Shown here in pieces: positions 1 through 8,384 of a stretch of DNA of 64,000 nt (position 1 is its first letter; every line of letters begins with the position of its first letter). The notes beneath the pieces are model-generated. The model was not told the DNA's origin. It did not search any database and saw only the letters and a list, made by a program, of their open reading frames with translations. Source of the DNA: JBDSKH01 sp035495435 (GTDB lineage Bacteria; Actinomycetota; Actinomycetes; Actinomycetales; Microbacteriaceae); contig DATJFV010000046.1 of NCBI GenBank assembly GCA_035495435.1, forward strand, positions 1-64,000. Reading direction: 5' to 3'. Position numbers and translations under genes: made by a program.

Positions 1-301
<301 letters not shown>

Positions 302-309
302 TGCGGATG

Positions 310-315
310 AGCCTA
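310..315 (-). promoter_or_regulatory. -10-like box TAGGCT before the phosphate permease
   Basis: On the minus strand TAGGCT ends eight bases before the GTG start. This fits a leaderless or very short-leader transcript, as at many other genes here. No clear -35 was seen. Confidence 0.4.
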
Positions 316-334
316 GCCCGCTGTTTACGCGGCG

Positions 335-760
335 TTAACCCGGGAAACCGAACGCCCCGATCACGAGACCCATCACGACGACGGTCACCAATTCGTGGGC
401 GAGGTTGAGCACCGTCAGCGACGAGTTGCGCCGTTCGAACAGGTCGTGGGTGATCATGCGCGCGGCAGTGAACCCGATCCAGAGGATCACCGAGGTCAGC
501 ACGGCGTTGAGGAAGAAACTGCCCTCGTAGAAGTGCTGCGCGAGCGCCGCCGAGCCGGCGAGCACGGCCGCGGTGAGGAAGCTGACCACGAACGTGATGA
601 TGAGCGGCAGCACGGCGGTGCCCCGCAGCGTCTCGTCGGTGAGGCCGGTCAGTCGCATCCAGCGGCGGCCGAACACGGGCTTGGCGTACCAGACCGCACC
701 GACCACCATGCTCGATACCGCCGCCAGCAGGACCGCTACCCAATTGATCTCCGGAATCAT
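335..760 (-). CDS. DUF1761 family membrane protein
   Basis: The 141-residue protein starts MIPEINWVAVLLAAV and contains GAVWYAKPVFGRRWMRL, typical of the DUF1761 family of small four-helix membrane proteins of unknown function. Hydrophobic segments lie at about residues 8-26, 50-72, 80-103 and 115-140, filling nearly the whole chain. The length matches the family. It is transcribed convergently with nothing obvious and sits about 30 bases upstream of the phosphate permease on the same strand, so the two could share a transcript. No function is proposed beyond membrane location. Confidence 0.8.
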   Translation of the reverse strand: MIPEINWVAVLLAAVSSMVVGAVWYAKPVFGRRWMRLTGLTDETLRGTAVLPLIITFVVSFLTAAVLAGSAALAQHFYEGSFFLNAVLTSVILWIGFTAARMITHDLFERRNSSLTVLNLAHELVTVVVMGLVIGAFGFPG

Positions 761-879
761 GTGAAGATCATGGCCCCAAAGGGGGTGCCGCGTGAATGGG
801 GAATGCCGGGGGGCACCGGGTATTTCCTAGCCTGGGGCCACGAGGCCGATCAGCCGGTCTCCAGGACTCAGGGATCAAA

Positions 880-1161
880 GTGCAGTCGTCACGTGCGCTC
901 GGTATGTTCGCGCTGGCCGCGGTCATTCTGGCGGCGATCAGTTTCGCCGCCGTCGATGTCACGCTGTCCGTGTCGGGGCCCGACACCATGCCCGCCGCCG
1001 CGGTGGCCTACGCCCTGATCGGCACGCTGTCGCTCATGGTCAGCGTCGTGCCGGCGGTCCTCTGGTTCACCCGCTTCCTCGAGCACCCGCACCACGATGC
1101 CGACATCGAGCCGCTTCCGGTCACCGTCACCGCCCGCACGTTCGAGGACGACGACCTGTGA
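880..1161 (+). CDS. Small two-helix membrane protein, unknown function
   Basis: The 93-residue product has two hydrophobic helices, roughly residues 8-28 (ALGMFALAAVILAAISFAAV) and 40-65, and an acidic tail ending EDDDL. I chose the GTG at 880 because an AGGGA-like ribosome site lies just upstream and because the upstream extension in the same frame is not hydrophobic or conserved in appearance. A TAGCCT box at about 828-833 could be the -10 of a short-leader promoter. No family is recognised. It overlaps the following small frame by four bases (GTGA). Confidence 0.6.
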   Translation: MQSSRALGMFALAAVILAAISFAAVDVTLSVSGPDTMPAAAVAYALIGTLSLMVSVVPAVLWFTRFLEHPHHDADIEPLPVTVTARTFEDDDL

Positions 1162-1340
1162 ACGACGAGGTGCTGCTGGTCGCCGTCGCCGGGGCGCACC
1201 GCGATGAGGGGGCGGATGCGGTGGAGACTCCGCGCGTGCGCCGCCTCCCGCGCCACCGCGCCCGGCGTTCGCGGTGGAAGCCGCCGCTAGAGCCGGTCCA
1301 CCCCCAACACGCGTACGACCGCGACGCCCTGTTCGGCTGA
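1158..1340 (+). CDS. Possible small basic protein overlapping a convergent helicase gene
   Basis: A 60-residue frame starts with a GTG that overlaps the preceding stop codon (GTGA), which suggests translational coupling. The product is rich in Arg, His and Asp and resembles no family known to me. Its last 54 bases lie inside the 3' end of the convergent helicase gene, so much of its composition may be a by-product of that gene. The coupling is the only positive evidence. Confidence 0.35.
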   Translation: MNDEVLLVAVAGAHRDEGADAVETPRVRRLPRHRARRSRWKPPLEPVHPQHAYDRDALFG

Positions 1341-3755
1341 TGCGGCGAGATCAACCTCGGCTCGGACGCCCCAGTCGTGGTCGCCGTCGGGATCGTCGAG
1401 GATCTGCCGCACCCGCCACACCTCGGGCAACTCCTCGATGAGAACGCGGGCGGAGCTGCGCGCGTCCGGGCCGGTGCCGATCGAGTCGTGCTCGTCGTAG
1501 TAGGCGTCGAGGGCCTCGGGCCACCCGGCGTCCGGGTCGAGAGCCACGAGGTCGTCGTCGCGCTGCAGGGCTGCCAGCCGCACCCGGCGCCACAGCTCGT
1601 TGCGCACCAGGACCAGGAACGCCCGCCGGTTCGTGACGACACTCGCCGGAGCGGGTGGCACCACGGGAGCCTCCGTGTCGTGCGACGGGTTCGACAGCGC
1701 CTCCCACTCGTCCATGAGCGAGGAGTCGACCTGCCGGACCAGCTCGCCCAGCCACTCGATCAGGTCACGCAGCTCGCCGGTCTTGGCGTCATCCGGAATC
1801 GTCTGGCGCGCCGCGCGGTAGGCGTCGGAGAGGTAGCGCAGCACCAGGCCTTCGCTGCGGCCCAGCTGGTAGAACGCGACGTACTCGGCGAAGGTCATGG
1901 CTCGCTCGTACAGATCGCGCACCACGCTCTTGGGTGAGAGCGCGAAGTCGCGCACCCAGGGCTGGCTGGAGGCGAAGGTCTCGAACGCCTGCTCGAGCAG
2001 TTCCTCGAGGGGCTTGGGCCAGGTCACCTGTTCGAGCAGCTCCATGCGCTCGTCGTAGTCGATTCCCTCGGCCTTCATCGCCGCGACCGCCTCGCCGCGG
2101 GCGATGAACTGCTGCTGGGAGAGCACCTGGCGCGGATCGTCGAGGGTCGCCTCCAGGATCGAGATCATGTCGAGTGGGTAGGCGGGCGACTCCGGGTCGA
2201 GCAGGTCGAATGCGGCGAGCGCGAACGGCGAGAGGGGCTGATTGAGCGCGAAATTCGGCTGGAGGTCGATGGTCAGGCGAACGCGGCCGTCGTGCACCTC
2301 GACCACCCGCGCATCGAACAGCGTGCGGTAGATGCCGAGGGCCCGCCGCGCCAACTGCAGCTGCCGGGCACGCGGCTCGTGGTTGTCGAACACCAGCGCA
2401 CGCACGTTCTGGAACGGATCGCCGTCGGGTCGGGCCAGGACGTTGATCATCATCGCCGCGGTGATCTGCATCGAACTGTTCAGCGTCTCTGGTTCGGCCG
2501 CGATGAGCCGCTCGAAGCTGCCCTCGCCCCAATTGACGAAGCCCTCGGGCGCCTTCTTCTTGACCACCTTGCGCCGCGCCTTGGGATCGACCCCCGCCTT
2601 GGCGAGGCCCCGTGCGTTCTCGATCTCGTGCTCGGGCGCCTCGGCCACCACCTCGCCGGCGGTGTCGAACCCGGCGCGGCCGGCCCGACCCGCGATCTGG
2701 TGGAACTCGCGGGCGCTGAGTTGGCGCATGCGGGTTCCGTCGTACTTGGTGAGTGCGGTGAGCAGCACGGTGCGGATGGGCACGTTGATGCCGACGCCGA
2801 GGGTGTCGGTGCCGCAGATCACCCGCAGCAGACCGCGCTGCGCGAGCGTCTCGACCAGCCGCCGGTACTTGGGCAGCATTCCCGCGTGGTGTACCCCGAT
2901 TCCGGCGCGGATCAGTCGAGAGAGGGTCGCTCCGAAGCCCGCTGAGAACCGGAACCCGCCGACGGCCGCGGCGATGGCATCCCGTTGCTCGCGCGAGGCG
3001 ACCCGCGCGCTCGACAGCGCCTGGGCACGCTCGACAGCGGCCGCCTGCGAGAAATGCACGATGTAGACGGGGGCGAGTCCGCCGTCGAGCAGTTCCTCGA
3101 CCGTCTCGTGCACGGGGGTCATGACGTAGCGGTAGTGCAGCGGCACCGGCCGTTCGACACCGGTGACGTGCGCCACCTCGCGACCGGTGCGACGCTCGAG
3201 GTCGGATGCGATGGCGGTCAGATCGCCGAGCGTCGCCGACATGAGCACGAATTGCGCCCCCGTGAGCTGCAGCAGGGGCACCTGCCAGGCCCAGCCGCGC
3301 TCGGGGTCGGCGTAGAAGTGGAACTCGTCCATCACGACCAGATCGGCCGGGGTGGCCGGGCCGTGGCGCAGGGCCAGGTTGGCCAGGATCTCGGCCGTGC
3401 AGCAGATGATCGGCGCGTCGGGGTTGACGCTCGAATCGCCGGTCACCATGCCGACGTTGCCCGCTCCGAAGATGTCGACGAGAGCGAAGAACTTCTCGCT
3501 CACCAACGCCTTGATCGGCGCGGTGTACCAGCTGCGCCGGCCCTGGGTGAGCGCCGCTGCGTGCGCCGCAACCGCCACCAGCGACTTGCCCGTTCCGGTC
3601 GGCGTGGAGAGCACCAGATGGCGGCCGAGGACGAGCTCGAGCACCGCCTCCTCCTGCGCCGGATAGAGCCGGATGCCCGACTCGCGCACCCAGTCGTCGA
3701 AGGCTCCGACGAAGGCGTCTGCGTCCCATGGCGAGGGCAGTCTGTCGGGCAGCAT
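1287..3755 (-). CDS. DEAD/DEAH-box RNA helicase with DUF3516 C-terminal region
   Basis: The 822-residue protein is a superfamily 2 helicase. Walker A STPTGTGKS lies near residues 49-58, the DExH box is VVMDEFHFYAD near 140, motif III is LMSATL, and motif VI is QIAGRAGRAGFD near 352-363. The C-terminal half matches the DUF3516 region that follows the helicase core in a widespread actinobacterial family of roughly this length. It should unwind RNA or RNA-DNA with ATP; the substrate is unknown. The start ATG at 3755 gives a short amino-terminal stretch before the Q-motif-like YPAQEEAVLEL. It diverges from the DUF2510 gene at 3883. Confidence 0.9.
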   Translation of the reverse strand: MLPDRLPSPWDADAFVGAFDDWVRESGIRLYPAQEEAVLELVLGRHLVLSTPTGTGKSLVAVAAHAAALTQGRRSWYTAPIKALVSEKFFALVDIFGAGNVGMVTGDSSVNPDAPIICCTAEILANLALRHGPATPADLVVMDEFHFYADPERGWAWQVPLLQLTGAQFVLMSATLGDLTAIASDLERRTGREVAHVTGVERPVPLHYRYVMTPVHETVEELLDGGLAPVYIVHFSQAAAVERAQALSSARVASREQRDAIAAAVGGFRFSAGFGATLSRLIRAGIGVHHAGMLPKYRRLVETLAQRGLLRVICGTDTLGVGINVPIRTVLLTALTKYDGTRMRQLSAREFHQIAGRAGRAGFDTAGEVVAEAPEHEIENARGLAKAGVDPKARRKVVKKKAPEGFVNWGEGSFERLIAAEPETLNSSMQITAAMMINVLARPDGDPFQNVRALVFDNHEPRARQLQLARRALGIYRTLFDARVVEVHDGRVRLTIDLQPNFALNQPLSPFALAAFDLLDPESPAYPLDMISILEATLDDPRQVLSQQQFIARGEAVAAMKAEGIDYDERMELLEQVTWPKPLEELLEQAFETFASSQPWVRDFALSPKSVVRDLYERAMTFAEYVAFYQLGRSEGLVLRYLSDAYRAARQTIPDDAKTGELRDLIEWLGELVRQVDSSLMDEWEALSNPSHDTEAPVVPPAPASVVTNRRAFLVLVRNELWRRVRLAALQRDDDLVALDPDAGWPEALDAYYDEHDSIGTGPDARSSARVLIEELPEVWRVRQILDDPDGDHDWGVRAEVDLAASAEQGVAVVRVLGVDRL

Positions 3756-3882
3756 GCGGACAAGTCTGTACCCCTCGCTATGGGGTAAGCGTCAACCCTT
3801 ACCTCAATACACGGGTTGCCCTTACTATTTGCTGAGGATCGTTGCTCGATCTATCTGGGGGACTGAGTGAGGAGCGTGCGTC

Positions 3883-5124
3883 TTGGCCGACGATGACGTG
3901 CGTGTACCCGCGGGGTGGTACCCCGATCCCCTCGGCCTCCCGCAGCTGCGCTGGTGGGACAACCACGCCTGGACCGAGCACACCTCCGACGCGCGCCAGC
4001 CGATGGTTGCGCAGGAGACGGTGACCACCACATCCACCCCTCTTCTGGCCTACGCCGACGACGACTACGAGACCGAGAACACCGCGACCGGCGCCTGGGA
4101 TCTCAGCGACGACGGCATGACCCGGCGCGAGCGCCGGGAGCGAGAGCGCATGGACCCGGTCGTCGAGACCGCGGGCGCCGCCGCCACGACCGCCGATGCC
4201 ACCGCGTTCGCCGACCCGCTGCTCTCGCTCGAGGCGCCCGCGAGGGACGAGGTCATCGTCGAGGAGCCGTCTCCGGCGGCCAAGTTCGCCGAGACGCACT
4301 ACCTCGATGACGCGCCGACGTCGGGCCCCTACGACCTCGGCGTGCGCTACGACGACCTGCTCGGCGACGCGCTCACGCAGCCCTCGACGCCGCGTTCGGC
4401 GTTCTCGCACCTCGGCGAGTCCGAGGCCAGCTACGTTCCCGAGCCGGCACCCGAGCCGATGTACTCCGGCTACGCGGCTCGCGTCACCGCTCAACTCGCC
4501 GACGACGAGATCGACACCAACACCGGTCCGGCCTGGGTGATGACGCTGATCCCGGTGTACTCGCTGATGGCGGGTCTGCTGCTGCTGCTCTCCGGAATCA
4601 CCCTGCGCCCGACGACGCTTGCCATTGCGATCCTGTTCGGGATCCCCCACGTCGTCGGGATCGTTCTCGGCTTCCTCGACCAGCAAGCTCTCAAGCGCCG
4701 TGGAATGGAGAAGCCCGCGACCTGGATGTGGGCGATCCTCGGGGCGCCCTTGTACCTCATCGCCCGGCTCACCCGCACGGTGCGGGTCTCCGGTCAGGGC
4801 TTCGGGCCCCTCGTCACCCTGCTGACCCTGGGGGCGGTCTCGATCGGTGCCACCCTCGCCGCTCCGGGCCTGGTGATCCAGTTGAACCCCGGATACTTCT
4901 CGGTCGAGGCGCAGCAGTCGATCCGCAGCGATGCCCAGATCCTCGACGCCCAGCTCGTGGTGAACTGCCCCGACACCCCGCCCCTGCTGATCGGCCAGAG
5001 CTTCAAGTGCTCGGCGACCAACCAGGACCAGGAGTTCTTCAACATCACGGCCAGCCTGCAGCGCGCCAACGGCTGGATCGAATGGCGCGTCGACGACTGG
5101 GGCATCTACAACTCGGGCAACTGA
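3883..5124 (+). CDS. DUF2510 domain membrane protein with DUF4333-like tail
   Basis: The 413-residue protein opens with a DUF2510 domain (VPAGWYPDPLGLPQLRWWD, residues 7-25). A long acidic, probably disordered linker follows, then about four hydrophobic helices from near residue 217 to 325. The C-terminal extracytoplasmic region has two cysteines (NCPDTPP and FKCSA) in a DUF4333-like arrangement. The start is TTG at 3883, chosen because GAGTGAGGAG lies nine bases upstream and the next in-frame start would cut the DUF2510 domain. It is a paralogue of the next gene, 91 bases downstream, so the two arose by tandem duplication. Function unknown; membrane-anchored. Confidence 0.85.
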   Translation: MADDDVRVPAGWYPDPLGLPQLRWWDNHAWTEHTSDARQPMVAQETVTTTSTPLLAYADDDYETENTATGAWDLSDDGMTRRERRERERMDPVVETAGAAATTADATAFADPLLSLEAPARDEVIVEEPSPAAKFAETHYLDDAPTSGPYDLGVRYDDLLGDALTQPSTPRSAFSHLGESEASYVPEPAPEPMYSGYAARVTAQLADDEIDTNTGPAWVMTLIPVYSLMAGLLLLLSGITLRPTTLAIAILFGIPHVVGIVLGFLDQQALKRRGMEKPATWMWAILGAPLYLIARLTRTVRVSGQGFGPLVTLLTLGAVSIGATLAAPGLVIQLNPGYFSVEAQQSIRSDAQILDAQLVVNCPDTPPLLIGQSFKCSATNQDQEFFNITASLQRANGWIEWRVDDWGIYNSGN

Positions 5125-5215
5125 GGTGTCTACCCCCATATGCGACATACCCCTATTGGGGCCAGACGTACCCGGCAGCCGCTTCTAGGCTGAAACCACC
5201 CGAAGGGAGAGACGT

Positions 5216-6136
5216 GTGACGACCGAACAGACGACCCGCGTCATTCCCGCGGGCTGGTACCAGGACCCGGCTGACGCGGGCAAAGTGCGCTGGTGGAACG
5301 GCATGACCTGGACCGAGCACGTCGAGGCCAAGCCTGCGGGCCAGGGCGCCGGGGTCGCCGGTGCGCTCGCCCTCGAGACCCGTATCTCCGCCGAGCAGCG
5401 CGAGGCCGAGGCCCGCGAGCTCGAGCGCCAGTACGGACTCAGCGCCGACGGCACCGAGCGGATGACCCGACGCGCCGCGCTGCAGCTCGACCACCGCGGG
5501 CCCGACACCGGCACCATCCCGATTCCGGGGTTCGCCGCGCCGCGCCGGGCCGCCAAGACCGGCACCGCCTCGGTATGGATGCTGTCGGTCGTGCCGTTGA
5601 TCGCCGCCGTCCTCACCGTCGTCGCCGGCTACGTCTACTTCTACGTCTCGCCCACACCGCTGGTCGCGGCCGTCGGCGTGGTGCTCTGGGTGATCCAGTT
5701 CCTGTGGGCGGTCGGCGATGCCCGTGCCCTTCAGTCCCGCGGCCTGAAGCCGCCGAGCGCGGTGCTCGCGCTCGTGCTGCCGATCCTCGGTGCGCTGCTT
5801 TATCTCGTGCTGCGCCGGCGCACCGTCGACGGGTCGAGCGCGATCGTGCTGTTCCTCGGACTGCTCGTGCTGGCCATCGGCCTCCCCGCTGCGGTCGTGG
5901 CGACCGGCAACGGCGAGGGCGTGACGAAGGCGCTCGAGGTGCAGCAGGCGGTGCGATCGGACCTGGTCGGCACCGGCACCGCAGCCAGCGTGACCTGTCC
6001 CGCCGTGCTCGGCTCGGTCGCCACCGGCACCATCTTCACGTGCGACGCAACACTGACCGACGGCTCGCCGGTGCATGTGTGGATCAGCATCGACAGCGAC
6101 GCGGGCGACTTCAGCTGGGCGCTCGCGAACCGCTGA
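5216..6136 (+). CDS. DUF2510 domain membrane protein, paralogue of the preceding gene
   Basis: The 306-residue product has the same plan as its neighbour: DUF2510 at residues 9-35 (IPAGWYQDPADAGKVRWW), a charged linker, four hydrophobic helices, and a DUF4333-like C-terminal domain with two cysteines (TCPAVLG and FTCDATL). The cysteines would lie outside the membrane and could form a disulfide. The GTG start has GAAGGGAGAG upstream. The linker is about 100 residues shorter than in the paralogue. No enzymatic motif is visible; a role in the cell envelope is possible but not shown. Confidence 0.85.
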   Translation: MTTEQTTRVIPAGWYQDPADAGKVRWWNGMTWTEHVEAKPAGQGAGVAGALALETRISAEQREAEARELERQYGLSADGTERMTRRAALQLDHRGPDTGTIPIPGFAAPRRAAKTGTASVWMLSVVPLIAAVLTVVAGYVYFYVSPTPLVAAVGVVLWVIQFLWAVGDARALQSRGLKPPSAVLALVLPILGALLYLVLRRRTVDGSSAIVLFLGLLVLAIGLPAAVVATGNGEGVTKALEVQQAVRSDLVGTGTAASVTCPAVLGSVATGTIFTCDATLTDGSPVHVWISIDSDAGDFSWALANR

Positions 6137-6173
6137 GCCGTTTTCCGAGGCTGCCGGAATCCTGAATCTTCTC

Positions 6174-6201
6174 TTGACGTGAGGCCGCGTCACTCTAAGG
6201 T
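6174..6201 (+). promoter_or_regulatory. Promoter TTGACG-16-TAAGGT for the acidic-protein genes
   Basis: TTGACG at 6174-6179 and TAAGGT at 6196-6201 are 16 bases apart. The -10 box ends seven bases before the ATG at 6209, so the transcript is probably leaderless. This is one of the few leaderless sites here with a good -35. Confidence 0.55.
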
Positions 6202-6208
6202 GTTCCCC

Positions 6209-6409
6209 ATGACCGGACGACACGCCGCAGCTGACGACGTCGACGACCAGGCGTTCGCCGACCGACCCCATCAGCCCGGTGCGCACGCGGCAGGAGCGGA
6301 CCCCCAGGGGATCATCGGCGACGGATCCGTGCCCGCCGACGCCGACCTGCAGGTGGCTCCGGCGACCGAGGCGCCGAGATCCGGCCGACGAGCGCGAGGA
6401 GCCCTGTGA
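6209..6409 (+). CDS. Small acidic, probably disordered protein
   Basis: The 66-residue product is rich in Ala, Asp, Gly and Pro with no hydrophobic core, and ends with a basic patch (SGRRARGAL). The ATG at 6209 sits seven bases after a TAAGGT box. Its stop overlaps the next start (TGATG). No family is recognised. It belongs to a group of similar tiny acidic proteins in this region (6209-7919 and 10538-10753). Confidence 0.6.
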   Translation: MTGRHAAADDVDDQAFADRPHQPGAHAAGADPQGIIGDGSVPADADLQVAPATEAPRSGRRARGAL

Positions 6410-6624
6410 TGACCGAGAAGAATTCCGACGACCGGAACCGCGACGAGGTGGCCGACGCGCTCCGAGCCCGCCAGTCATTGGAGAACGAAGCCCACGGTGA
6501 CGAGAACTTCAGCGTGCTCGGCCTTGCGGGCGGCGAGCGACTGCAGGGCGTCGACGACCCCGACGACGACGACCAGGACGCCTGGGACGACGACATCCAG
6601 CAGAGTGACGACGACGAGGAGTAG
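6409..6624 (+). CDS. Small highly acidic protein
   Basis: The 71-residue protein ends in runs of Asp and Glu (DDPDDDDQDAWDDD and SDDDEE) and is predicted to be strongly negative and unstructured. ATG at 6409 is preferred over the GTG three bases earlier because GAGGAG lies seven bases upstream. It is coupled to the preceding gene through a one-base overlap. The middle segment ENFSVLGLAGGERLQGVDD is less biased and may be a short conserved motif. Function unknown. Confidence 0.65.
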   Translation: MTEKNSDDRNRDEVADALRARQSLENEAHGDENFSVLGLAGGERLQGVDDPDDDDQDAWDDDIQQSDDDEE

Positions 6625-6638
6625 TCAGCCGTCCTCCC

Positions 6639-6644
6639 TAGGCT
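6639..6644 (+). promoter_or_regulatory. -10 box TAGGCT, leaderless, for the histidine phosphatase
   Basis: TAGGCT ends exactly six bases before the GTG start at 6651, with no convincing ribosome site between them. Confidence 0.5.
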
Positions 6645-6650
6645 GAGGGT

Positions 6651-7313
6651 GTGCGACTGCTTCTGATCCGCCACGGGCAAACTCCGGCGAATGTGCGCGG
6701 TGAACTCGCCACGGCTCGGCCGGGGCCCGGCCTGACCGAACTCGGCATCCAGCAGGCCGCCGGTGTGGTGCACGCTCTCACCGGCGAACGCATCGACGCC
6801 GTCTACGCCAGCCCCCTGCTGCGCACCGCACTGACCGCGGCGCCGCTCGCCGAAGCTCATGGGCTGACGGTGCAGGTGATGGAGGGCCTGGAGGAGATCG
6901 AGGCCGGCACCCTCGAAGACCGCAGCGACATGCCTTCCGTCATGACCTACGTGAAAACCGCTTTCGGCTGGACCGAGGGGGCCCTCGACGGCCGCATCCC
7001 CGGATCGATCGACGGGCACGAGTTCTTCGCCCGGTTCGACGGCGCGGTCTCCACCATCTTCGACGCGCACCCGGATGGCACTGTCGCCGCTTTCTCGCAT
7101 GGTGCGGCGATCCGGGTGTGGGCGGTCACGCGCGGGGCGAACCTGCGCGCGGAAGCACCGTTCATCCGCCACCTCGACAACACCGGAGTCGTCGTCGTCA
7201 CCGGCTCCCCCACGGCCGGCTGGAGCGTCGAGACCTGGGAGGGCGAGCCGGTCGGCGGCGAGGAACTCGCCGATCCGCATGCTCCCGACCCCACCGGCGA
7301 CGCCGAGAGTTGA
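6651..7313 (+). CDS. Histidine phosphatase family protein (phosphoglycerate-mutase-like)
   Basis: The 220-residue protein begins MRLLLIRHGQTPANVRG; the RHG motif (residues 7-9) carries the phospho-accepting histidine. The later AFSHGAAIRV supplies the second catalytic histidine, and YASPLLRTALTAAPLAE is the usual second block. Such enzymes remove phosphate from sugars, nucleotides or proteins; the substrate cannot be told from sequence. Length is normal. The start is a GTG directly after a leaderless -10 box. Confidence 0.85.
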   Translation: MRLLLIRHGQTPANVRGELATARPGPGLTELGIQQAAGVVHALTGERIDAVYASPLLRTALTAAPLAEAHGLTVQVMEGLEEIEAGTLEDRSDMPSVMTYVKTAFGWTEGALDGRIPGSIDGHEFFARFDGAVSTIFDAHPDGTVAAFSHGAAIRVWAVTRGANLRAEAPFIRHLDNTGVVVVTGSPTAGWSVETWEGEPVGGEELADPHAPDPTGDAES

Positions 7314-7353
7314 CCGCGCTGGCCGCCGGCGGTGAACCGGCTCCGTGCTGCCT

Positions 7354-7369
7354 GTGAGCCGCGGCTCAC
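7354..7369. repeat. 16-bp perfect palindrome between phosphatase and small-protein genes
   Basis: GTGAGCCGCGGCTCAC is perfectly self-complementary. It lies 41 bases after the phosphatase stop and 28 before the ATG at 7397. There is no T-run, so an operator is as likely as a terminator. Confidence 0.4.
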
Positions 7370-7396
7370 GCCGCATCGACGTGCTGGGCTCGTGTC

Positions 7397-7537
7397 ATGA
7401 GCATCAACGAACCCATCCCGCCCGCAACACCGCCCGCCGTCGAGCCGCCGACCGAACCCGCGGCTCCCGACCAGGAACCGCTGGCTCCCAACCCGTCCGA
7501 ACCGGATCCCTTCGTCGACCCGGAGGTAACCCCATGA
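7397..7537 (+). CDS. 46-residue Pro/Glu-rich small protein
   Basis: The product is dominated by Pro, Glu and Ala and ends DPFVDPEVTP. It is too short for most gene finders. Support comes from its position: its stop overlaps the next start in ATGA, and the next gene in turn overlaps its follower in the same way. No family is known to me. Confidence 0.5.
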   Translation: MSINEPIPPATPPAVEPPTEPAAPDQEPLAPNPSEPDPFVDPEVTP

Positions 7538-7737
7538 GCTACGACACCCCCGCACCGCGCGACGAGGAGCCCGACGACAAGATCACCGTCGACGGCGTCC
7601 CCACCGACGACGCTCTGCCCGTGACCGAACCGAGTGACCCGAACGCCACCGACACCGCGTCGAGCGACCCCGAGCGCCGGGACATGGGTGAGCGGGGCGC
7701 CGAAGAACGTGGCGCGGACACCTGGGGTGCCGAATGA
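7534..7737 (+). CDS. 67-residue acidic small protein
   Basis: The protein (MSYDTPAPRDEEPDDKITVD at its start) is acidic and hydrophilic throughout, with GERGAEERGADTWGAE at the end. GGAGG lies nine bases upstream of the ATG. It overlaps both neighbours by ATGA, so the three small frames form a translationally coupled unit. Function unknown. Confidence 0.65.
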   Translation: MSYDTPAPRDEEPDDKITVDGVPTDDALPVTEPSDPNATDTASSDPERRDMGERGAEERGADTWGAE

Positions 7738-7919
7738 GTCTCAGCGAGGGCCGCATCCCGTTCGAACCGGACCGCGGCAACGTCAATCCTGACGACCGCC
7801 CCACCGGTGCCGAGGCCGACGCCATCGCCTCGGGTGTCGACCCAGAAGACCTCGGCCTCGACGAGAGCGTTCGCCCCGAGGATGCCGAAATCGACCGCGC
7901 CCCCGACGACGCAGGCTGA
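7734..7919 (+). CDS. 61-residue acidic small protein
   Basis: The product (MSLSEGRIPFEPDRGNVNPD at its start) is acidic, with Asp/Glu and Ala repeated and no hydrophobic segment. It is the last of three coupled small genes and ends directly next to the stop of the convergent HTH gene at 7920. The start resembles that of the acidic protein at 10538 (MSLHDENG). Function unknown. Confidence 0.65.
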   Translation: MSLSEGRIPFEPDRGNVNPDDRPTGAEADAIASGVDPEDLGLDESVRPEDAEIDRAPDDAG

Positions 7920-8384
7920 CTACTCCAGAAACACGCGCTTGTATGTCCGGCCGTCGTCCAGCGTGATGGTCTCGCTGTGCACCTGGCCGCGGCTGATCCG
8001 CTGATACACGCCCTGCACGCTGATCCCGAAATGCTTGGCGGCGTCCGCGACGCTCATGCCCGGCAGATCGTGCGGCCTGCTGCTCGGTCGGGCCGCCCGT
8101 TTGCGGCCAGCCTCGTGCCGGGCGGCGATCTCTGCGTCGTCCCCCTGCCACCGCCACTTCGCCGCCGGCACCCCCAGACCCGCGGCGGCAGCCACCTCGT
8201 CCCAGGTCGCCCCCGCATCGACCGCCTCCCGCACCGCCACGAGGGTCGCCGGCTCGCTCTCGAGCGCCGCGATCAGGCCGCGGATGCCGGCGAGCCGGTC
8301 GAGCGGGTCCGTCGCGTTCTGGAGACGCTCCAACGCATCACGGGTGGCTGGAGTCAGGAAGTGCGGACCGGTGGTGCTGGTCAT
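7920..8384 (-). CDS. HTH-containing protein coupled to a DarT-like gene
   Basis: The 154-residue protein has two helix-turn-helix-like segments: TWDEVAAAAGLGVPAAKWRW near residues 60-79 and a stronger one, SVADAAKHFGISVQGVYQRI, near 111-130. It ends with a positively charged beta-like tail (DGRTYKRVFLE). DNA binding is likely. Its ATG overlaps the stop of the upstream DarT-like gene (ATGA), so it is second in a two-gene operon. It could be the regulator or the neutralising partner of that enzyme. It is not a macrodomain protein like the known antitoxin DarG. Confidence 0.7.
   Translation of the reverse strand: MTSTTGPHFLTPATRDALERLQNATDPLDRLAGIRGLIAALESEPATLVAVREAVDAGATWDEVAAAAGLGVPAAKWRWQGDDAEIAARHEAGRKRAARPSSRPHDLPGMSVADAAKHFGISVQGVYQRISRGQVHSETITLDDGRTYKRVFLE

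Noticed and set aside
1789..3729. 646-codon minus-strand frame inside the helicase gene
   Set aside because: Same-strand alternate frame of a helicase whose own motifs are complete.
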